From: Antarcticirhabdus aurantiaca
Lineage (GTDB): Bacteria; Pseudomonadota; Alphaproteobacteria; Rhizobiales; Rhizobiaceae
Assembly (NCBI RefSeq): GCF_009765365.1
Contig: NZ_VTOM01000001.1
Span: forward strand, 310,001-374,000
Direction of reading: 5' to 3'
DNA length: 64,000 nucleotides
The position numbers and the translations under genes were made by a program. Numbering within the stretch: position 1 is the stretch's first letter; the number at the start of each line of letters is the position of its first letter. The notes below the pieces were generated by a model, which was given only the letters and a program-made list of their open reading frames with translations, was not told the DNA's origin and did no database searches. This document shows, one piece after another, positions 52,553 through 62,496 of this stretch.

Positions 52553-52714
52553 CCTCGCCCGTAAGCGGGCGAGGCTGGGCGGCGAAGCCGACCGGGTGAG
52601 GGTGCCGGCCGCGCCGAGGGGCCAGGCGATGAACCTTCAAGGCCGTGGCCTTCACGAGTCACCCTCATCCCCCTGGCGGGCCCTTCTCCCGCCGGCGGGA
52701 GACGGGAGCCTGCC
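52553..52714. repeat. REP-like intergenic palindromes
   Basis: This spacer begins with a perfect nine-pair hairpin (CCTCGCCCG at 52553-52561, CGGGCGAGG at 52566-52574, loop TAAG) and ends with ACCCTCATCCCCCTGGCGGG and CCGCCGGCGGGAG. Such strings are characteristic of dispersed repetitive palindromes in Rhizobiales. Copy number cannot be judged from one window. It also sits where apbC and the antiporter transcripts converge. Confidence 0.5.
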
Positions 52715-54577
52715 TCAGGCCGGCTCGCGCGGGGCGTCGGCCGGCTTGACCCGCTGCGGCACGGGGGAGGAGGGCGGCTTGTTGTCCGGCCCGAGGATGG
52801 CGCCCTGGCCCTTCGGCCGGGTGAGCGGAGCGGGGACCGGTGCATTGCCGCGCATGAGGTCGCGGCCGGCATAGATGTCGGAGGCGAGCTGGAGGTCGAA
52901 GCGCTCCTCGTCGCGCCGGCGCACGTCCTCCATGATGTCGGCGATCGCGTCCTCCTCCGTGCCGAAGGAGCGCAGCACGGCTTCACCGAAGCTCATCGCC
53001 GATTCGAGCGTTTCACGGATCTGGTACTCGACGCCGGCATGAACGAGCCGCAGGGCATGGCCGCGGTCGTAGGCTCTGGCGAAGACCTTCACCAGCGGGA
53101 ACTCTTCCGCCATGAGTTTCGCGATCTTGTCGCAGGCCTCCTCGTCGTTGACGCAGACGAGGACGGCCTCGGCGCCCCGCACGCCCGAGGCTTCCAGGAT
53201 GTCGAGCCGCGTGCCGTCGCCGTAATAGACCTTGAAGCCGAAGGTCGAGGCCGCCTGGATCATCTCGACGTCGGTCTCGATGATCGTCACCTCGATGCCG
53301 CGGGCGAGCAGCGGCTGCGAGGCGACCTGGGCGAAGCGGCCGAAGCCGATGATCAGGACGCGGCTCGACAATCCATCCGGCGTCTCGAGGCCTTCCGTCG
53401 AAACCTTGGGCGGCGGCGTCAGGCGCTTGAGCGCGATGTTGACGATCGGGGTGAGGGCCATGGACAGGATGACGATCGCCGTGAACGCCGCGTTGGTTTC
53501 GCTGTCCATGATGCCGGCCGCGGTCGCGGCGGAGTAGAGGACGAAGGCGAACTCGCCGCCCTGCGCGAAGAGCGCGACGCGGGTGATCGCCTCGTGGTTG
53601 CCCGAGCCGAAGGCCTTGGCGACGAGATAGATGCCGAGCCCCTTCACCGCGACGAAGGCCAGGAGGCCGCCGACGATGAACAGCCATTCGCGGGCGATCA
53701 CGGCGAGGTCGAGCGACATGCCGACGGCCAGGAAGAACAGGCCGAGAAGAATGCCGCGGAAGGGCTCGATGTCGGTTTCGAGCTGGCGGCGGAAGGAGGA
53801 CTCGGAAAGGAGCACGCCGGCGAGAAACGCGCCCATCGCCATGGACAGGCCGCCGAACTCCATGAGAAGCGCCGAGCCGAGAACCACGAAGAGGGCGGCC
53901 GCCGTCATCATCTCGCGCGCATGGACGCGGGCGAGTACGCCGAAGAGCGGGTTGAGGAGGTAGCGTCCGGCCAGAATCAGGCCGCCGATGCAGGCGACGG
54001 CGACGAGGGCGGTCGCCAGCGGGTCGGCGGCGTCTTCCGCCGTTCCGGGTGCCAGCAGCGCGACGGCCGCGAGGAGCGGCACGATCGACAGGTCTTCGAG
54101 GAGAAGCACCGAGACGGCGCGCTGGCCGGCCGCCGTGCCCGTCTCGCCGCGCTCCTCCAGCATCTGCATGATGACGGCGGTGGAGGACAGGACGAAGCCC
54201 ATGCCGGCGATGAAGGCGGCGCGCCAGTCGAGGCCGAGCCCCATGGCGGCGAGGGTGAGAAGCCCGCCGCAGACCGCAACCTGGGCGATGCCGAGGCCGA
54301 AGATCGCCTTTCTCAACGCCCAGAGCCGGGAGGGCTGCATCTCCAGGCCGATGATGAAGAGCAGCATGATGACGCCGAACTCGGCGAAGTGCAGCACCGC
54401 CTCCGGCTCGTCGGCGAGCGAGAGCGCGAAGGGGCCGCAGATCAGGCCCGCGGCGAAGTAGCCCAGCACCGAGCCGAGACCGAGCCGGCGGAAGATCGGA
54501 ACGGCGACGATGCTGACGCCCAGAAGCGCCACGACCTCGACGAGGCCGATGCCCGCGCTCGCATTTTCAACCGCCAT
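52715..54577 (-). CDS. Kef-type potassium/proton antiporter (CPA2)
   Basis: A 620-residue protein from the ATG at 54577, with GGGAGC upstream. The membrane part (about 5-390) has some twelve hydrophobic segments of the Na_H_Exchanger fold, including GFVLSSTAVIMQMLEERGE. The cytoplasmic part is an RCK/TrkA_N domain (VLIIGFGRFAQVASQPLLARG, about 410), which binds NAD(H) or glutathione adducts in KefB/C. The Pro-rich tail is disordered. It is convergent with apbC and divergent from dppA; no ancillary KefF/KefG gene is adjacent. Confidence 0.94.
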   Translation of the reverse strand: MAVENASAGIGLVEVVALLGVSIVAVPIFRRLGLGSVLGYFAAGLICGPFALSLADEPEAVLHFAEFGVIMLLFIIGLEMQPSRLWALRKAIFGLGIAQVAVCGGLLTLAAMGLGLDWRAAFIAGMGFVLSSTAVIMQMLEERGETGTAAGQRAVSVLLLEDLSIVPLLAAVALLAPGTAEDAADPLATALVAVACIGGLILAGRYLLNPLFGVLARVHAREMMTAAALFVVLGSALLMEFGGLSMAMGAFLAGVLLSESSFRRQLETDIEPFRGILLGLFFLAVGMSLDLAVIAREWLFIVGGLLAFVAVKGLGIYLVAKAFGSGNHEAITRVALFAQGGEFAFVLYSAATAAGIMDSETNAAFTAIVILSMALTPIVNIALKRLTPPPKVSTEGLETPDGLSSRVLIIGFGRFAQVASQPLLARGIEVTIIETDVEMIQAASTFGFKVYYGDGTRLDILEASGVRGAEAVLVCVNDEEACDKIAKLMAEEFPLVKVFARAYDRGHALRLVHAGVEYQIRETLESAMSFGEAVLRSFGTEEDAIADIMEDVRRRDEERFDLQLASDIYAGRDLMRGNAPVPAPLTRPKGQGAILGPDNKPPSSPVPQRVKPADAPREPA

Positions 54578-54689
54578 GTCGGCCGCTCCCGTGCTTGTGG
54601 GCAACTGCCTGCCCAATGACCGATTCTGACCGGTGGGTCAAAAACAAGCTTGCCTTGGGCCGTCGAGTCCTATCGGATGCGGCCTTCCG

Positions 54690-54705
54690 CGAAACGAAGG
54701 TTTCG
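54690..54705. promoter_or_regulatory. Inverted repeat upstream of dppA
   Basis: CGAAAC (54690-54695) and GTTTCG (54700-54705) flank GAAG, 30 bases before the dppA ATG. It could be a regulator site; no hexamer pair in this spacer is convincing. Confidence 0.3.
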
Positions 54706-54734
54706 TAGGCAACAATTCCACGGAGCTGCCCCAG

Positions 54735-56330
54735 ATGAAACTTTTCACCCGGCTTCTTGCCGCAACGGCGCTGACCCTCGCGCTCGGCGGCGCGGCATCG
54801 GCCAAGACCTTCGTGTTCTGCTCGGAAGGTTCGCCCGAGGGCTTCGATCCCGGTCTCTACACCGCCGGCACCACCTTCGACGCATCCGCCCACCCGGTCT
54901 ACAACCGCCTGACCGAGTTCAAGAAGGGCACCACCGAGGTCGAGCCGGGCCTCGCCGAGAGCTGGGACGTCGCGCCTGACGGCCTGACCTACACCTTCAA
55001 GCTCCGTCCGGGCGTGAAATTCCACTCCAACGACACCTTCACGCCGACGCGCGACATGAACGCCGACGACGTGATCTTCTCGTTCGACCGGCAGGGCAAC
55101 AAGGACAATCCCTGGCACCAGTACGTCAGCGGCGCCTCCTGGGAATACTACGATTCCATGTCGATGCCCGAGACCGTGAAGTCGGTCGAGAAGGTCGACG
55201 ACATGACGGTGAAGTTCACGCTCACCCGCGCCGACGCCGCCTTCCTCGCCAATGTCGCCATGCCCTTCGCCTCGATCGTGTCGAAGGAATATGCCGACAA
55301 GCTCGCCGAGGCCGGCCAGCAGGCGCAGTTCAACCAGCAGCCGATCGGCACCGGGCCGTTCCGGTTCGTCGCCTACCAGCCGGACGCGCTGATCCGCTAC
55401 CAGGCCTTCCCCGAATACTGGGCCGGCAAGCAGCCGATCGACGATCTCGTCTTCGCCATCACCACGGATGCCGCCGTTCGCCAGCAGCGCCTGCTCGCCG
55501 GCGAGTGCCACCTGATGGCCTATCCGAATCCCTCCGACGTGCCCGCCATGCAGCAGAACGCCGACCTCAAGGTCGACGAGCAGCAGGGCCTCAACATCGG
55601 CTACTTCGCCTACAACACGAAGCAGGCGCCGTTCGACAAGGTCGAGGTCCGCAAGGCCCTCAACATGGCGATCAACAAGCAGGCCATCATCGATGCCGTC
55701 TACCAGGGCGCCGGCCAGATCGCGAAGAACCCGATCCCGCCGACGATGTGGTCCTACAACGACTCGATCCAGGACGATCCCTACGATCCGGAAGCCGCCA
55801 AGAAGATGCTGACGGATGCCGGCGTCTCGAATCTGTCGATGAAGATCTGGGCCATGCCGGTTTCGCGGCCCTACAATCCGAACGCCCGCCGCATGGCCGA
55901 GCTGATCCAGGCGGACTTCGCCAAGGTCGGCGTCAACGCCGAGATCGTCACCTACGAGTGGGCCGAGTACCTCGAGCGCTCGAAGGCCGAGGACCGCGAC
56001 GGCGCCGTGCTGCTCGGCTGGACCGGCGACAACGGCGATCCGGACAACTTCCTGGCCGTGCTGCTGGGCTGCGACGGCGTCGGCAACAACAACCGCGCCC
56101 AGTGGTGCAACGAGGACTTCGACAAGCTCGTCCAGCAGGCGAAGTCCCTGCCGAGCCAGGAGCAGCGTGCCGAGCTCTACGAGCAGGCCCAGGTGATCTT
56201 CAAGGAGCAGGCGCCCTGGGCGACGATCGCCCATTCGGTGGTCTACGTTCCGATGCGCAAGAACGTCACCGGCTTCGTCCAGAGCCCGCTCGGCGACTAC
56301 ACCTTCGACGGCGTCGACATCACGGAATAA
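54735..56330 (+). CDS. dppA: Dipeptide ABC transporter substrate-binding protein
   Basis: Periplasmic receptor of a peptide importer, SBP_bac_5 family, 531 residues, with a signal peptide ending AASA. The N-terminal stretch FVFCSEGSPEGFDPGLYTAGTTFDAS is close to DppA, including the aspartate and cysteine pattern of enterobacterial dipeptide receptors, and the C-terminal end VDITE is typical. The ATG at 54735 has GGAG nine bases upstream. A strong hairpin terminator after the gene should give more receptor than transporter. DppA-type systems also carry heme or 5-aminolevulinate in some bacteria. Confidence 0.92.
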   Translation: MKLFTRLLAATALTLALGGAASAKTFVFCSEGSPEGFDPGLYTAGTTFDASAHPVYNRLTEFKKGTTEVEPGLAESWDVAPDGLTYTFKLRPGVKFHSNDTFTPTRDMNADDVIFSFDRQGNKDNPWHQYVSGASWEYYDSMSMPETVKSVEKVDDMTVKFTLTRADAAFLANVAMPFASIVSKEYADKLAEAGQQAQFNQQPIGTGPFRFVAYQPDALIRYQAFPEYWAGKQPIDDLVFAITTDAAVRQQRLLAGECHLMAYPNPSDVPAMQQNADLKVDEQQGLNIGYFAYNTKQAPFDKVEVRKALNMAINKQAIIDAVYQGAGQIAKNPIPPTMWSYNDSIQDDPYDPEAAKKMLTDAGVSNLSMKIWAMPVSRPYNPNARRMAELIQADFAKVGVNAEIVTYEWAEYLERSKAEDRDGAVLLGWTGDNGDPDNFLAVLLGCDGVGNNNRAQWCNEDFDKLVQQAKSLPSQEQRAELYEQAQVIFKEQAPWATIAHSVVYVPMRKNVTGFVQSPLGDYTFDGVDITE

Positions 56331-56353
56331 GCCTCCTCCAGGCTTCCGACATG

Positions 56354-56396
56354 CGGCGGGACGGCGCGAAACGCGCCGTCCCGCCGTTTTCCGTTT
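56354..56396 (+). terminator. Strong hairpin terminator after dppA
   Basis: A perfect 15-pair stem (56354-56368 with 56372-56386) around AAA is followed by TTTTCCGTTT. It sits between the receptor gene and the permease genes and should attenuate transcription so the receptor is made in excess. Confidence 0.9.
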
Positions 56397-56474
56397 CCGG
56401 CAAGTCCTTGATGCCGGCCGCTCTTTTTCATCAGGGCCACTTGCATCGGGCCCCGTTTCGGGCGACACGCCGCC

Positions 56475-57482
56475 ATGCTCCGTTTCTTTCTGTCCCGCGT
56501 CGCGGTCCTCGTGCCGACGTTTCTGGGCGTCGCGCTGATCGCCTTCGCCTTCGTCCGGCTCCTGCCCGGCGACACCATCACGATCATCGGCGGTGAGCGC
56601 GGCGTCAGCCCCGAGCGCCGCGCGGCGCTGGAAGCCGCGCTCGGCCTCGACCGGCCCTACATCGTCCAGTTCGGCGACTACGTCTTCTCCGTGCTGCGCG
56701 GCGACTTCGGCGTCTCGACCAGCACCTACCGGCCGGTGCTCCAGGAGTTCCTGACGCTCTTCCCCGCCACGATCGAGCTGTCCGTCGTCGCGATCCTCCT
56801 CGCGGTCGCGATCGGCATCCCGGCCGGCATCTTCGCGGCGCTCAAGCGCGGCACCTGGATCGACCAGGGCATCATGGGCACCGCCCTCGTCGGCTATTCC
56901 ATGCCGATCTTCTGGTGGGCGGTCCTCCTCATCATCTTCTTCTCCGGCTACCTCCAGTGGACGCCCGTGTCGGGGCGCATCTCGCTGATGTACTTCTTCC
57001 CGCCGGTCACGGGCTTCATGCTGATCGACAGCCTGCTCTCGGGGCAGGCGGGCGCCTTCCGATCGGCGCTGAGCCACCTGATCCTGCCGGCCATCGTGCT
57101 CGCCACCATCCCGCTCGCCGTCATCGCGCGCCAGACGCGCTCGGCCATGCTGGAGGTGCTCGGCGAGGACTATGTCCGCACCGCGCGCGCCAAGGGCCTC
57201 GGCCCGCGCCGGGTCGTCGGCGTCCACGCGCTGCGCAACGCCCTGATCCCGGTCGTCACGACGATCGGCCTTCAGGTCGGCGTGCTCCTGACGGGCGCGA
57301 TCCTGACCGAGACGATCTTCTCCTGGCCGGGCATCGGCAAGTGGCTGATCGACGCCGTCGGCCGGCGCGACTACCCCTCGGTGCAGGGCGGCATCCTGCT
57401 CATCGCCATCGTCGTCATGGCCGTGAACCTCGTCGTGGACCTGCTCTACGGCCTCATCAATCCCCGCGTCCGGGCGCGCTGA
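56475..57482 (+). CDS. dppB: Dipeptide ABC transporter permease DppB
   Basis: A 335-residue inner-membrane permease with six hydrophobic segments, starting MLRFFLSRVAVLVPTFLGVALIAF, the standard DppB/OppB opening, and the coupling loop EDYVRTARAKGLGPRRVVGVHALRNALIPVV near residue 235-265. It lies 145 bases after dppA beyond a terminator and 10 bases before dppC. Confidence 0.95.
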   Translation: MLRFFLSRVAVLVPTFLGVALIAFAFVRLLPGDTITIIGGERGVSPERRAALEAALGLDRPYIVQFGDYVFSVLRGDFGVSTSTYRPVLQEFLTLFPATIELSVVAILLAVAIGIPAGIFAALKRGTWIDQGIMGTALVGYSMPIFWWAVLLIIFFSGYLQWTPVSGRISLMYFFPPVTGFMLIDSLLSGQAGAFRSALSHLILPAIVLATIPLAVIARQTRSAMLEVLGEDYVRTARAKGLGPRRVVGVHALRNALIPVVTTIGLQVGVLLTGAILTETIFSWPGIGKWLIDAVGRRDYPSVQGGILLIAIVVMAVNLVVDLLYGLINPRVRAR

Positions 57483-57492
57483 GGAGGACCCC

Positions 57493-58431
57493 ATGAGCCA
57501 CATCTCCGCCCAGGAGTCCGAGGCCGGCGTCGGCGCCGACATTCCGTCGCGCATCCCCGCCGGCAACCCGCGCGCCCAGGTGCTGCGCGAGTTCTGGTAC
57601 TACTTCTCCCGCAACAAGGGCGCCGTTCTCGGCCTCTTCGTCTTCCTTCTCGTGGTTCTCGTCGCGCTCTTCGCGCCGCTGATCGCGCCCCACAATCCGC
57701 TGGTGCCCGCCGGTGCCATCCAGTTGCCGCCGGCCTGGTGGGAGCGTGGGAACCCGTCCTTCCTGCTCGGCACCGACGACATCGGCCGCGACATCCTGTC
57801 CCGCCTGATCTTCGGGGCGCGCTACTCGCTGTTCATCGGCCTCGTCGTGGTCACGCTGTCGGTCTCCGTCGGCATCACGCTCGGGCTGATCGCCGGCTAC
57901 GTCCGCGGCTGGCTCGACATCGTCATCATGCGCGTCATGGACGTGATCCTGGCGGTGCCGTCGCTCCTCCTGGCGCTCGCGCTGGTCGCGATCCTCGGGC
58001 CCAGCCTCGTCAACGTGATGATCGCGATCGCGCTCACCCTCCAGCCGCATTTCGTGCGGCTCACCCGAGCCGCCGTGCTCGCCGAGAAGGAGCGCGACTA
58101 CGTCACCGCCGCGCGCGTCGTCGGAGCCGGTCCCTTGCGGCTGATGGTGGTCACCATCCTGCCGAACTGCCTCGGACCCCTCATCGTCCAGGCGACCCTG
58201 TCCTTCTCCAACGCCATCCTCGACGCCGCGGCCCTCGGCTTCCTCGGCATGGGTGCCCAGCCGCCGACGCCGGAATGGGGCACGATGCTGGCGGGCGCGC
58301 GCGAGTTCATCTCCTCTGCGCCCTGGATCGTCACCTATCCCGGCCTCGCGATCCTCATCACCGTTCTCGCGATCAACCTCGTCGGCGACGGCTTGCGCGA
58401 CGCGCTCGATCCCAAGCTGAAAAGGAGCTGA
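57493..58431 (+). CDS. dppC: Dipeptide ABC transporter permease DppC
   Basis: Partner permease, 312 residues. An N-terminal cytoplasmic stretch (about 1-40) precedes the membrane helix NKGAVLGLFVFLLVVLVALFAPL. The OppC-type segment LLGTDDIGRDILSRLIFGARYSL and the coupling loop EKERDYVTAARVVGAGPLRLMVVTILPN are intact. It is 10 bases after dppB and 4 bases before dppD. Confidence 0.95.
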   Translation: MSHISAQESEAGVGADIPSRIPAGNPRAQVLREFWYYFSRNKGAVLGLFVFLLVVLVALFAPLIAPHNPLVPAGAIQLPPAWWERGNPSFLLGTDDIGRDILSRLIFGARYSLFIGLVVVTLSVSVGITLGLIAGYVRGWLDIVIMRVMDVILAVPSLLLALALVAILGPSLVNVMIAIALTLQPHFVRLTRAAVLAEKERDYVTAARVVGAGPLRLMVVTILPNCLGPLIVQATLSFSNAILDAAALGFLGMGAQPPTPEWGTMLAGAREFISSAPWIVTYPGLAILITVLAINLVGDGLRDALDPKLKRS

Positions 58432-58435
58432 GCCC

Positions 58436-59280
58436 ATGCCACTCCTCTCCGTGAAGAACCTGTCCGTTTCCTTCGATACCTCGACCGGCCCGTTCAAGGC
58501 CGTCGCCGGCATCGACTACGCGGTCGATGCCGGCGAGGTGCTGGCCATCGTCGGCGAGTCGGGCTCCGGCAAGTCGGTCGGCATGCTGGCCGTCATGGGC
58601 CTCCTGCCCAAGACCGCGACGGTGACCGCCGACGAGATCCGCTTCGACGGGCGCGACCTCAAGGGGATGTCCGACAAGGAGCGCCGGCAGATCATCGGGC
58701 GCGACATCGCGATGATCTTCCAGGAGCCGAATGCCAGTCTCAATCCCTGCTTCACCGTCGGCTACCAGATCGAGGAGCTCCTGAAGAAGCACCTCAAGCT
58801 CGGCCGGCGCGAGCGGCGCGAGAAGGCGGTGGAGCTGTTCAAGGACGTCGGCATTCCCGATCCGGCCGAGCGGTTGTCGAGCTATCCCCACCAGATGTCG
58901 GGCGGCCAGTGCCAGCGCGTGATGATCGCGATGGCCATCGCCTGCAACCCGAAGCTCCTCATCGCCGACGAGCCGACGACGGCGCTCGACGTCACCATCC
59001 AGAAGCAGATCCTCGACCTCCTGATGAAACTCCAGGCCGATCACCGCATGGGGCTCATCATGATCACCCACGACATGGGCGTCGTCGCCGAGACCGCCGA
59101 CCGCGTGGTCGTCCAGTACAAGGGGCGCAAGATGGAGGAATCGGACGTCCTCACGCTCTTCACCCGCGCGCAGAGCCCCTATACCCGCGCGCTGCTCTCC
59201 GCCCTGCCGGAGAACGCGACGGGCAACCGCCTGCCGACGGTTTCCGAGCTGATGAGCGCCGACGGCGCGGGAGCCTCGGC

Positions 59281-59284
<4 letters not shown>
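58436..59284 (+). CDS. dppD: Dipeptide ABC transporter ATPase DppD
   Basis: First ATPase of the importer, 282 residues. Walker A GESGSGKS (about 39-46), signature MSGGQCQR, Walker [14 protein letters not shown] and the H-loop ITHDMG are intact. It is shorter than the E. coli protein by about 45 residues: the C-terminal oligo_HPY Cys-rich motif (CPFxxRC-type) is missing, and the protein ends just after ALLSALPEN. The stop overlaps the dppF ATG by four bases. Confidence 0.94.
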
Positions 59285-60108
<824 letters not shown>

Positions 60109-60112
60109 AGCC

Positions 60113-60250
60113 TCAAGGTCTCCGATCGTCGGGCGTGCCGTACTTCTTGTCGAAACGGCGCCCGGCGATCCAGAAGATCACGAGGTTCGCGAGCCCGAAG
60201 ATCACACCGGCGATGGGCAGAGCGTTGGCTGACAAGAATTCCGCGTTCAT
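60113..60250 (-). CDS. 45-residue membrane protein of the choline operon
   Basis: A 45-residue open frame: MNAEFLSANALPIAGVIFGL..., one membrane helix (about 10-29), and a basic tail with FDKKYGTPDDRRP. An AGGTG ribosome site precedes the ATG at 60250. It starts three bases after the stop of the 79-residue membrane gene and is on the same strand as choV, choW and choX, so it is probably the end of that operon. It resembles no named family to me; it could be a small transporter subunit. Confidence 0.6.
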   Translation of the reverse strand: MNAEFLSANALPIAGVIFGLANLVIFWIAGRRFDKKYGTPDDRRP

Positions 60251-60253
60251 CAC

Positions 60254-60493
60254 CTAATCCTCGCTCTTCAGTCCGCGCAGGAGGACGTGCGCGAGGAAAT
60301 GTAGACCCAAGGCGACGGCGATCCAACCCCATCCACCGCTCGGTGCGCTGTTCACAGCCGGCAGGATGATTGCGGTACCGAAGATCGCCAGCGCCGCGGC
60401 GTTCACTGAAGTCGCTGCGAGCTTGACGTTTTCGTTGAAGCGCTTTGCGGCCAGTCTGCGCTTGCGTCGCGCGGCCTCGTCCTCCTCGCTCAC
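60254..60493 (-). CDS. 79-residue membrane protein of the choline operon
   Basis: A GTG-start small protein overlapping the choV stop by four bases (GTGA). A charged cytoplasmic N-terminus (EEDEAARRKRRLAAKRFNENVK) is followed by two membrane segments (about 27-46 and 53-73). The coupling to choV suggests it acts with the transporter; it may be a small accessory membrane subunit. No family is recognised. Confidence 0.75.
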   Translation of the reverse strand: MSEEDEAARRKRRLAAKRFNENVKLAATSVNAAALAIFGTAIILPAVNSAPSGGWGWIAVALGLHFLAHVLLRGLKSED

Positions 60494-61563
60494 CGGTCAT
60501 CCGGTCCCGGCCGCGCCCGCCTGCCCAGCGCCGCCATGACGTCGCGCGGGCTGATGCGGCCGAGAAGGCGGCCTCCGGCGGAGACGGCGATCTCGCCCTC
60601 GTTCGTGCCGAGCGTCTCGATGACGCGGCGCAGCGGCGCGTCGGGGTCGGCCATGCCGGCGATCGCCGGGCCGGCGCCGTCCTCGCGATCGATCGGGCGC
60701 ATGACGTCCGCCGCCGTCAGCACCGACAGCGGGTTCATGTGGGCGACGAAGTCGGCGACGTAGTCGTTGGCGGGGGCGAGGACGATGTCCTTCGGTCGCC
60801 CGGCCTGGACGATGCGGCCGCCCTCCATGATCGCGATGGTGCTGCCGAGCTTGAAGGCCTCGTCGAGGTCGTGGCTGACGAAGATGATGGTCTTCTTCAG
60901 CCGCGCCTGGAATTCGAGCAGCTCGTCCTGAAGGCGCGTGCGGATCAGCGGGTCGAGCGCCGAGAAGGGCTCGTCCATCAGGAGCACCGGCGCGTCGGTT
61001 GCGAAGGCGCGGGCGAGGCCGACGCGCTGCTGCATCCCGCCGGACAGCTCGCCGACGCGGGCATATCCCCAGTCCGACAGCCCGACGAGGGCGAGCTGCG
61101 CCTCGACGCGCTCGCGGCGCTCCTTGGCGGATACGCCGGACAGCTCCAGGCCGAACCCGACATTGTCGGCGACCGAGCGCCAGGGCAGGAGCGCGAACTG
61201 CTGGAACACCATGGCGACCTCGCGCCGGCGAAGCTCGCGAAGCCGCGACGCGCCGCAGGCGGCGGGATCGACGGCTCCCCGGCCGGTGTCGATCGAGACG
61301 GCGCCGCGCACCACCTGCGCGAGGCCGTTGACGGTTCGCAGCAGCGTCGACTTGCCGGAGCCCGACAGGCCCATCAGCACGGCGATCTCGCCGGGATGCA
61401 CGTCGAGCGTGGCGTCGGCGACGCCGAGCATCAGCCCGGTCTCCTTGCGGATCGCGGCGCGGTCGGCGCCGCGGTCGATCAGCGGCAGGGCGCGGGCCGG
61501 ATTGCGGCCGAAGACCACGGACACGTTCCGGAAGGAAACGATGGGGCGCTTGGTCTCGCTCAC
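60490..61563 (-). CDS. choV: Choline ABC transporter ATPase ChoV
   Basis: ATPase of a glycine betaine/choline-class importer, 357 residues from GTG 61563, overlapping the choW stop. N-terminal insertion (PLIDRGADRAAIRKETGLMLG) is the ChoV/ProV signature. Walker A GLSGSGKST, LSGGMQQR, LLMDEPFSALDP and VSHDLDEA are present. The C-terminal part (about 290-345) looks like one CBS-type module, which in ProV/OpuA reports ionic strength. The order X-W-V matches rhizobial cho. Confidence 0.93.
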   Translation of the reverse strand: MSETKRPIVSFRNVSVVFGRNPARALPLIDRGADRAAIRKETGLMLGVADATLDVHPGEIAVLMGLSGSGKSTLLRTVNGLAQVVRGAVSIDTGRGAVDPAACGASRLRELRRREVAMVFQQFALLPWRSVADNVGFGLELSGVSAKERRERVEAQLALVGLSDWGYARVGELSGGMQQRVGLARAFATDAPVLLMDEPFSALDPLIRTRLQDELLEFQARLKKTIIFVSHDLDEAFKLGSTIAIMEGGRIVQAGRPKDIVLAPANDYVADFVAHMNPLSVLTAADVMRPIDREDGAGPAIAGMADPDAPLRRVIETLGTNEGEIAVSAGGRLLGRISPRDVMAALGRRARPGPDDR

Positions 61564-62459
61564 CGGGCGTGCCTGTCGTCGATGTGGAAGAAGCGGTCGA
61601 GGATGATGGCGAGAAGCACGATGGCGAGCCCCGCCTCGAAGCCGTTGCCGATGTTGATCGTGTTGAGCGCGCGCACCACCGGCACGCCGAGGCCCGGCGC
61701 GCCGACGAGCGCGGCGATCACCACCATGGACAGCGAGAGCATGATGGTCTGCGTCAGGCCCGCCATGATCTGGGGCAGGGCGTGCGGGATCTCGATCTTG
61801 AGGAGGCGCTGCATGGGCGTCGCGCCGAAGGCGTCGCCCGCCTCCTGGAGCTGAAGCGGCGTCGAGGCGATGCCGAGCTTGGTGAGGCGGATCGGCGCGG
61901 GCAAGGCGAAGATCACGGTCGCCACCAAGCCCGGCACGAGGCCGAGGCCGAAGAGGATCAGGGCCGGGATGAGGTAGACGAAGGTCGGGATCGTCTGCAT
62001 CAGGTCGAGCACGGGGCGAAGGCCCGCATCGAGCCAGGGCCGCCGCGCCGCCGCGATGCCGACGGGCACGCCGACCGCCATGCAAACCGCGGTCGAGGCG
62101 ATGACGAGGGCGAGCGTTTCCGTCGTTTCCTTCCAGTAGCCGAGATTGATGATCAGGAGGAGGCCGCCGACGGTGAGGAGGACCGGCGCGATCCGTCGCC
62201 GCAGCAGGAAGGCCAGGATGCCGAAGCCGGCCACGACGACGAGCGGATGCGGCTCCGCCAGGACGAACAGGATCGCCTCGATGAAGGCGGACAGAACCGC
62301 CTGGATCCAGTCGAACAGGAATTGGAGGTGGGTCGTCAGCCAGTCGACGGCGGCCTCGGCATAGTCGCCGAGCGGCAAGGGATGGTCTTCGATCCAGGAA
62401 AGCACGCGCGCCGCGTCCCCCGCAGGCTGGAGCCGGATGGAGAAGCGGCCGGATCGCAT
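61560..62459 (-). CDS. choW: Choline ABC transporter permease ChoW
   Basis: Inner-membrane permease of 299 residues. The N-terminal extension (about 1-55) ends with a helix like that of ProW, then a BPD_transp_1 domain with VLDLMQTIPTFVYLIPAL and the coupling loop EAGDAFGATPMQRLLKIEIPHALPQIMAGL. Its stop overlaps choV and its start is 37 bases after choX. Choline rather than betaine specificity is inferred from the receptor. Confidence 0.92.
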   Translation of the reverse strand: MRSGRFSIRLQPAGDAARVLSWIEDHPLPLGDYAEAAVDWLTTHLQFLFDWIQAVLSAFIEAILFVLAEPHPLVVVAGFGILAFLLRRRIAPVLLTVGGLLLIINLGYWKETTETLALVIASTAVCMAVGVPVGIAAARRPWLDAGLRPVLDLMQTIPTFVYLIPALILFGLGLVPGLVATVIFALPAPIRLTKLGIASTPLQLQEAGDAFGATPMQRLLKIEIPHALPQIMAGLTQTIMLSLSMVVIAALVGAPGLGVPVVRALNTINIGNGFEAGLAIVLLAIILDRFFHIDDRHAR

Positions 62460-62496
62460 CCGGCCGCCACGAGATCATGCCGTTCGGAGCCGAAGC

